Source: Labrys miyagiensis (GTDB taxonomy: Bacteria > Pseudomonadota > Alphaproteobacteria > Rhizobiales > Labraceae). Taken from it: DNA of 64,000 bases. The notes below the pieces were generated by a model. The model had not been told where the DNA came from. It saw only the letters and a list, made by a program, of their open reading frames with translations, and did not search any database. Shown in pieces: positions 59,582 through 64,000 of this stretch (its first letter is position 1; every line of letters starts with the position of its first letter). The stretch is taken from positions 124,001 through 188,000 of the forward strand of contig NZ_BSPC01000069.1 in assembly GCF_030160835.1 (NCBI RefSeq). Direction: 5' to 3'. A program made the position numbers and the translations under genes.

Positions 59582-60325
59582 ATGGCGATGATTGAAATTC
59601 GCGACGTCAAGAAATCCTACGGCCAGGTGAAGATCCTGGACGGCCTCAGCATGAATGTCGACGAGCACCAGGTGGTCTGCCTGATCGGCCCGTCGGGCTG
59701 CGGCAAGTCTACACTGCTGCGCTGCATGAACGGGCTGGAGCAGATCCAGGGCGGCGAAATCCGCATCCATGGTGACCGCATGACGGGGCCAGGGGTCGAT
59801 GTCAACGCGCTCCGGCGCGACGTCGGCATCGTGTTCCAGAGCTACAATCTCTTCCCGCATATGAGAGTGGTGGAGAATGTCATGCTGGCCCCCACCAAGG
59901 TGCTGGGGCAGAATCCAGCGGAAGCCGAGGCTCGCGCCCTGTCGCTGCTCAAGCGCATCGGCCTGGAACACCGGGCCACCGCTTATCCCGACCAGCTCTC
60001 GGGCGGGCAACAGCAGCGTGTCGCCATCGTCCGCGCGCTGGCGATGGGCCCGATGGTGCTGCTCCTCGACGAGATCACCTCGGCGCTCGACCCGGAGCTG
60101 GTGTCCGAGGTGCTCAACATCGTGCGCGATCTCGCGGAGGAAGGCATGACCATGCTGCTCGCCACCCACGAGATGGGCTTCGCGCGCGAGGTCGCCAGCA
60201 AGATCTGCTTCCTCTATGGCGGCAAGGTGCATGAGGAGGGCCCGCCCTCCCAGATCTTCGGCGATCCGACCCAGGAACGCACCCGCGCCTTCCTGCAGCG
60301 CATCATTGAGGCAGGGCGGTTGTAG
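59582..60325 (+). CDS. Polar amino acid ABC transporter ATPase
   Basis: The 247-residue ATPase has Walker A GPSGCGKST (about residues 36-44), Q-loop VFQSYNLFPHMRVVEN, signature LSGGQQQRVAI and switch His in LATHEMGFAREV. Walker B reads LLLDEITSALDP, with Ile in place of the usual Pro. AAAGGG precedes the ATG. It ends the operon of binding protein, permease and ATPase. Confidence 0.92.
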   Translation: MAMIEIRDVKKSYGQVKILDGLSMNVDEHQVVCLIGPSGCGKSTLLRCMNGLEQIQGGEIRIHGDRMTGPGVDVNALRRDVGIVFQSYNLFPHMRVVENVMLAPTKVLGQNPAEAEARALSLLKRIGLEHRATAYPDQLSGGQQQRVAIVRALAMGPMVLLLDEITSALDPELVSEVLNIVRDLAEEGMTMLLATHEMGFAREVASKICFLYGGKVHEEGPPSQIFGDPTQERTRAFLQRIIEAGRL

Positions 60326-60527
60326 GCGTCAGACCGGGGAAATAGGCGCAACGCCGATCGAGTATGCTTGGGCGCGAGCTTCGCCCGTAGAGGCGCGGCG
60401 CTGGGATCTACCTTCTCCGCAAGGGAGGGAGGCTGCCGGCGTCGAGCCCCTCAGTACCGCCCTCCAGTGCATAACGACCCCAATCCTCCGCGCCTCGGCG
60501 CGCCGCTCTTGCCGAAAGCCGGCATCC

Positions 60528-61307
60528 ATGTTTGAGCAAAGCGAAGCTCAAATCCTGGGGGACCCGATGCCGGGCGGATTCTCGATCGTCATTGCCACGC
60601 CCACCGTGCGCGCCACCCTGATGGCGCCCTATGTGCGCAGCCTCTTCGATCTCCAGTCAATCTGCGCCGCCCGCGACATCGAGGTGAAGCTCCTGCTGCT
60701 GGCCAATGTCAGCTCGATCGATTTCGCCCGCAACATTTTGTGCAGCCAGTTCCTCTACCAGACGCAATGCAGCCACATGCTGTTCATCGACGACGATATG
60801 GGCTTCAACCCCGAGGAACTCGCCAGGATGTTCGACTGGCGCGACAGCGAGGTGGTCGCCGCCATGTGCCCCAAGCGTTCGATCGACTGGACACGCATCA
60901 AGCAGGCCGTGCTCGCCCATCCCGACATCGAACCAGCCAAGCTCGCCCAGCTCGGCGGCGACTACAAGGGCATGTTCTACCTGCCCGACAACGCCCCCAC
61001 CATGACCGTCGGGCCCCAGCCGATGGAGGTGGACGCCATCGGCACCGGCATCATGATGATCTCGCGCGCCTGCCTGATGATGCTGCTCGCCGGCGGCACG
61101 ATCCCGACCACCACCTCCCACCTCACCCTCGACCACCCCATGCATAATTTCTTCAGCACCACGAAGGAGCATGGCGAGGACCACAATTTCTGCCACACCG
61201 TCCGCCGCCACGGCGGCAAGGTCCTCGGCTGCCCCTGGCTGACGGTGACGCATACGGGACAGTATGATTTCGTGGGCGATATCAAGGGGATCGCGGAATA
61301 TTCGTAG
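60528..61307 (+). CDS. GT-A-type glycosyltransferase-like protein
   Basis: The 259-residue protein has FSIVIATPTVRATLMAPYVR, IDFARNILCSQFLYQTQCSH and the acidic motif MLFIDDDMGFNPEELARMFD, which resembles the DxD site of GT-A enzymes. Later EVDAIGTGIMMISRACLMML and EDHNFCHTVRRHGGKVL fit the same fold. Many homologues occur in phage and in surface-polysaccharide loci. It stands alone here. The start at 60528 has only a weak ribosome site. Donor and acceptor are unknown. Confidence 0.65.
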   Translation: MFEQSEAQILGDPMPGGFSIVIATPTVRATLMAPYVRSLFDLQSICAARDIEVKLLLLANVSSIDFARNILCSQFLYQTQCSHMLFIDDDMGFNPEELARMFDWRDSEVVAAMCPKRSIDWTRIKQAVLAHPDIEPAKLAQLGGDYKGMFYLPDNAPTMTVGPQPMEVDAIGTGIMMISRACLMMLLAGGTIPTTTSHLTLDHPMHNFFSTTKEHGEDHNFCHTVRRHGGKVLGCPWLTVTHTGQYDFVGDIKGIAEYS

Positions 61308-61318
61308 TGGGGGCCCGG

Positions 61319-61409
61319 AAGCGTTCCTGGGACCGCAGGCGTCTCGCCTGCACCTTGAACCGCGTCGTTTCCAAGAGCAGGCGAGACGCCTGCGGTCCCA
61401 GGAACGTTT
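61319..61409. repeat. Family A palindromic repeat, copy 9 (GCAGGCGTCTCGCCTGC subtype)
   Basis: GCGTTCCTGGGACCGCAGGC at the left is inverted to end at 61406. Copy 2 at 5947 is nearly identical although 55 kb away. The centre differs (TTGAACCGCGTCGTTTCC). Confidence 0.88.
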
Positions 61410-61508
61410 CACCAGTCGCACTACTTGATGGAAATGTCACAGGGCTTGCCCGCCTCCCTTATGACGGAGACCAAGGTTCCACAGCCAGAATTGTGGATTT
61501 CGTGCAGC

Positions 61509-61813
61509 TCAATTATCTGGAAACAAAAGCGCTTCGTAGTTCATGGCACCGTTCACGATGTGCATGACAAACAGCTCACCCTCATGCACCTTGTATAAAA
61601 TCAGATAGTTACCATGCACAGCGCGCCGAATGCCGCTTGCCTCACGCCTGGGGAGCAAGGGATACAAAAAAGGCATCTGTGGCAAGGCGCGGCATCGCTC
61701 TTCGAGCTCTGCGACAAAGGACAAAGCCCGACGCGGACTGTCCTTGGCAATATGATCACCGATGCGAATGAGGTCAGCCCGCGCCTCACCTCACCCGTGA
61801 TGACCAATTTCAT
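61509..61813 (-). pseudogene. parE: ParE-type toxin gene broken by a 5-bp duplication
   Basis: The start gives MKLVITGE in one frame, and ARADLIRIGDHIAKDSPRRA then LSFVAELEERCRALPQMPFL to the end in another. The break is at a direct duplication GTGAG-GTGAG (61785-61794 on the plus strand). Removing 5 bases restores a single 99-residue ParE/RelE-fold toxin. ParE toxins poison gyrase. The start overlaps the parD stop by 4 bases. The remaining in-frame part from an internal ATG at 61724 lacks the N-terminal helices. Confidence 0.85.
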
Positions 61814-62073
61814 TCGCCAGCTCTTTCAGCCATCCCTTGGTAGCGGGCGCGCAATTCCGCAAAAACCTCATCAGCCGAATGGATACGGCCGGCTTCAATG
61901 TCGGCGAGACTACGATCCAAGGCGGCGTCCAAGGCGGCTAGTCTTTTCTCGCGCTCTTCGACCAAGCGGATTCCTTCCCGAATAACCTCACTTTTCGAGT
62001 TGTAACGGCCCGAAGCAACGAGGCGCTCCACGGTGCCTTCCAACTGCTTTCCCAGCGCAACACTGCTTGGCAT
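61810..62073 (-). CDS. parD: ParD-type antitoxin
   Basis: The 87-residue protein has an N-terminal ribbon-helix-helix (SVALGKQLEGTVERLVASGR, then YNSKSEVIREGIRLVEERE) and a C-terminal helix for toxin binding. The ATG at 62073 follows GAGGAG by 6 bases. It should repress its own operon and neutralise ParE. The gene is intact although the toxin is broken. Confidence 0.9.
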   Translation of the reverse strand: MPSSVALGKQLEGTVERLVASGRYNSKSEVIREGIRLVEEREKRLAALDAALDRSLADIEAGRIHSADEVFAELRARYQGMAERAGE

Positions 62074-62154
62074 GACATTCTCCTCTCCACTGGGTAGAGA
62101 TAGCACAATGTGATAATAGTTAGCAAAATTCCTTCGAGGCTACTTCCCCGGACG

Positions 62155-64000
62155 CTACAGGCCCGTCACGAAATTCTCCATCACCCCCTCCGGCAGTTCC
62201 ATCACCCCCGCCGTCGCCGTCCACACCAGCAGCGCCTTCACCGGCCTCTCCGAATAGAGCTTGCCGAGCAGATGCCGATAGAGCGCGATCTGGCGCAGAT
62301 GGGCCGTCGGCACTTCTGCGAGCGTTCTCGGCGGGTGGCGATTGGTCTTAAAGTCGGCGATGCGGATGGCATCGGTGCCGACCGCCAGGCGGTCGATGCG
62401 GCCTGAGACGACATAATCGGCATCGCCCGGGCGCGGGATGCGACCGGCGAGGGAGACTTCCGCCCGGCTGCCTGCGCCGAACAAGGGTGCGAGTTCGGGG
62501 AGGGCCAGGACGGCGAGCGCCTCCTCGGCCCAGGCCCGGTGGTCGTCGGGCCATTCCGGCGCGGCGCGGGCGAGAAAGGCGAGGGCAGCCTCGCCTTGGG
62601 CCGAGGGCGCCACCTCCGGCAGATATTGCAGCAGGGCGTGGATGAGGGCACCGCGGCGCAGGATCTTGGGGTCTGGCGGCTCGGCCGAAGCGAGGCCCGC
62701 CAGTTCCTCCGGATGCTCGGCCTCGGATGGGTTGAGCGTGACCTCGGGGGGACGTTCGGCGGCCGCCTTCTCGAACAGCCAGGTTGGGGCTGAGACCGCT
62801 GCAGCCTTCGCGGACACATTCTGGTTCGCCACCGGACGACGCGGGGTCGGCTCATAGACCAGGCGCTCGGCCTCGCCATCCGGCTCGACCCGGGCACCCG
62901 CGGCGCTCAGCGTCCCGGCGATCATGTCGTACCAGTTGCCGGGGCGCCGGGCAGTGGCGCCCTCGAAACCAGCGACGATGAGGCGGTCCTCGGCCCGCGT
63001 CAGTGCAACATAAAGGAGACGGCGATGCTCCGCCTCGCTCTCCGAGCGGATTGTCGCGCGCGCCTCGGCGGCGGGGGGAGGATCCGAGGCCTTGTTGGGG
63101 GACCACAGCGGGATCTCGCTGCCAACAGCGCGGCCGGGGCTCTGCACCCAGAAAAGCTTGGGATCATGCCGGCCGTCGGGCGCTGAGCAGGTATCGGCGA
63201 GGATGACGATCTTGGCCTCCAGCCCCTTGGCCCCATGCACCGTCATCACGCGCACCTCGCCGCGCGCCACATCCATGTCGCGCTTGATCTCGGCCCTGGC
63301 CTCGGCGAGCCAGGCGAGGAAGCCTTGCAAGCTGGCGGTATTGGCGCGCTCGTAATCGCCAGCGATGCGCAGGAACTCGTCGAGCGCATCGGCCGCCTCC
63401 TGGCCGAAACGCGCCAGCAGCACGCGCCGGCCGCCGTCGCGAGCCAGGATGTCGGCGAAGAAGGCGAAGGGCGTCTTGAAGGCGGCTTCGTTGAGCCATT
63501 CCATCAGGCGATGCCTGATAGAGGCGAGGCGATCCTCGCTTTCCGCTGCCGCCGCCAGGGCCGCCCAGAGCGAGCCCTTGCGCCCCGGCGCGAGGGCGAT
63601 GAGATCATCGTCGTAGAGCCCGATCAGCGGCCCCTTCAACACCGTCGCGAGGGTGAGGTCGTCATCGGGCAGCAGCGTGAAGCGCGCCAGCGCCATCAGG
63701 TCCATCACGGCGATATGGTCGGTCAGCACGATGCGGTCGGCGCCGGCCACCGGCACGCGCGCGAATTTCAGGGCGCGGATAATGGCCTCGAACAAGGCGT
63801 TGCGGCTGCGCACCAGCACCATGATGTCGCCGGCCTGGTAGTGTGCGCCGGTGGCGGCATCGCCCTCGTCGATCAGGCGCCTCGCTTCGGCGGCGATCTT
63901 GCGGGCGAGCCTTATCACCGGGCTCGATACCGGCGTCTCATCGAAGGGCGCGTCCCAGGCGGCGATCTCCGGCGAAGGCAGCGGCTTTTCCACCGGCCAG
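62155..64000 (-). CDS. addA: AddA helicase-nuclease, C-terminal part (N-terminus beyond window)
   Basis: The frame is open from the window edge to 62155 and gives about 614 residues of a protein usually near 1150. It contains the UvrD-type helicase motifs V (VMTVHGAKGLEAKIVILAD) and VI (LLYVALTRAEDRLIVAG) and a C-terminal RecB-like nuclease: GRIDRLAVGTDAIRIADFKT with the D-x-K site, then LRQIALYRHLLGKLY. AddAB processes DNA double-strand ends for recombination. The parDE genes follow on the same strand after 80 bases. Confidence 0.92.
   Translation of the reverse strand, partial: WPVEKPLPSPEIAAWDAPFDETPVSSPVIRLARKIAAEARRLIDEGDAATGAHYQAGDIMVLVRSRNALFEAIIRALKFARVPVAGADRIVLTDHIAVMDLMALARFTLLPDDDLTLATVLKGPLIGLYDDDLIALAPGRKGSLWAALAAAAESEDRLASIRHRLMEWLNEAAFKTPFAFFADILARDGGRRVLLARFGQEAADALDEFLRIAGDYERANTASLQGFLAWLAEARAEIKRDMDVARGEVRVMTVHGAKGLEAKIVILADTCSAPDGRHDPKLFWVQSPGRAVGSEIPLWSPNKASDPPPAAEARATIRSESEAEHRRLLYVALTRAEDRLIVAGFEGATARRPGNWYDMIAGTLSAAGARVEPDGEAERLVYEPTPRRPVANQNVSAKAAAVSAPTWLFEKAAAERPPEVTLNPSEAEHPEELAGLASAEPPDPKILRRGALIHALLQYLPEVAPSAQGEAALAFLARAAPEWPDDHRAWAEEALAVLALPELAPLFGAGSRAEVSLAGRIPRPGDADYVVSGRIDRLAVGTDAIRIADFKTNRHPPRTLAEVPTAHLRQIALYRHLLGKLYSERPVKALLVWTATAGVMELPEGVMENFVTGL

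Overview
This is a GC-rich chromosomal window from an alphaproteobacterium, most probably of the order Hyphomicrobiales. The reasons are the HutF-type histidine pathway, the FdsGBA-type NAD-linked formate dehydrogenase, the many ABC uptake systems, a 566-residue ribosomal protein S1, small proteins of rhizobial type and abundant palindromic intergenic repeats. No tRNA, rRNA, transposase, CRISPR array or prophage was seen.

Layout: 1-4055 holds an esterase/ATP-grasp pair, a large DUF2786 protein and a MocR-type pseudogene. 4197-13669 is a histidine-utilisation locus: hutU, hutC, hutF, a four-gene polar amino acid ABC transporter and a HutH-family gene. HutI and HutG are not in the window. 13677-17508 holds a small metzincin-like protein and a pair resembling the large and small subunits of N,N-dimethylformamidase. 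17619-32175 is a carbohydrate or polyol catabolic island: HAD, FGGY kinase, BtpA, DeoR, SDR, ROK, a sugar ABC transporter, Gfo/Idh and a PfkB kinase. 32609-33433 encodes two small envelope proteins. 33688-40744 is the formate dehydrogenase operon fdsG-fdsB-(SUKH)-fdsA-fdhD-fdsD. 40837-45477 has a cupin, rpsA, an AraC regulator and a PhyH dioxygenase. 45723-48713 is a TrpXYZ-like ABC system. 48851-54303 holds cspA and a mannose-type operon (GH130, a glycosyltransferase with a C-terminal glycosidase-like domain, phosphomannose isomerase). 54160-57049 is a patch of small genes and relics, with an AT-rich island and a fragment of the trpZ-like ATPase. 57366-60325 is a second polar amino acid ABC operon. 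The right edge has a GT-like protein, a parDE module with a frameshifted toxin, and the 3' half of addA.

How it fits together: the HutF branch of histidine degradation gives N-formylglutamate and then formate, formamidase-type hydrolysis also gives formate, and the fds operon can oxidise formate with NAD+. This coupling is inferred from neighbourhood only.

The most unusual features are: a HutH-family protein that lacks the Ala-Ser-Gly tripeptide forming the MIO cofactor; a 104-bp palindromic repeat inserted in frame inside fdhD; at least six families of palindromic or tandem intergenic repeats that supply stop codons, Shine-Dalgarno sites and C-terminal tails to adjoining genes; a SUKH-family gene between fdsB and fdsA; and a 5-bp duplication that breaks parE.
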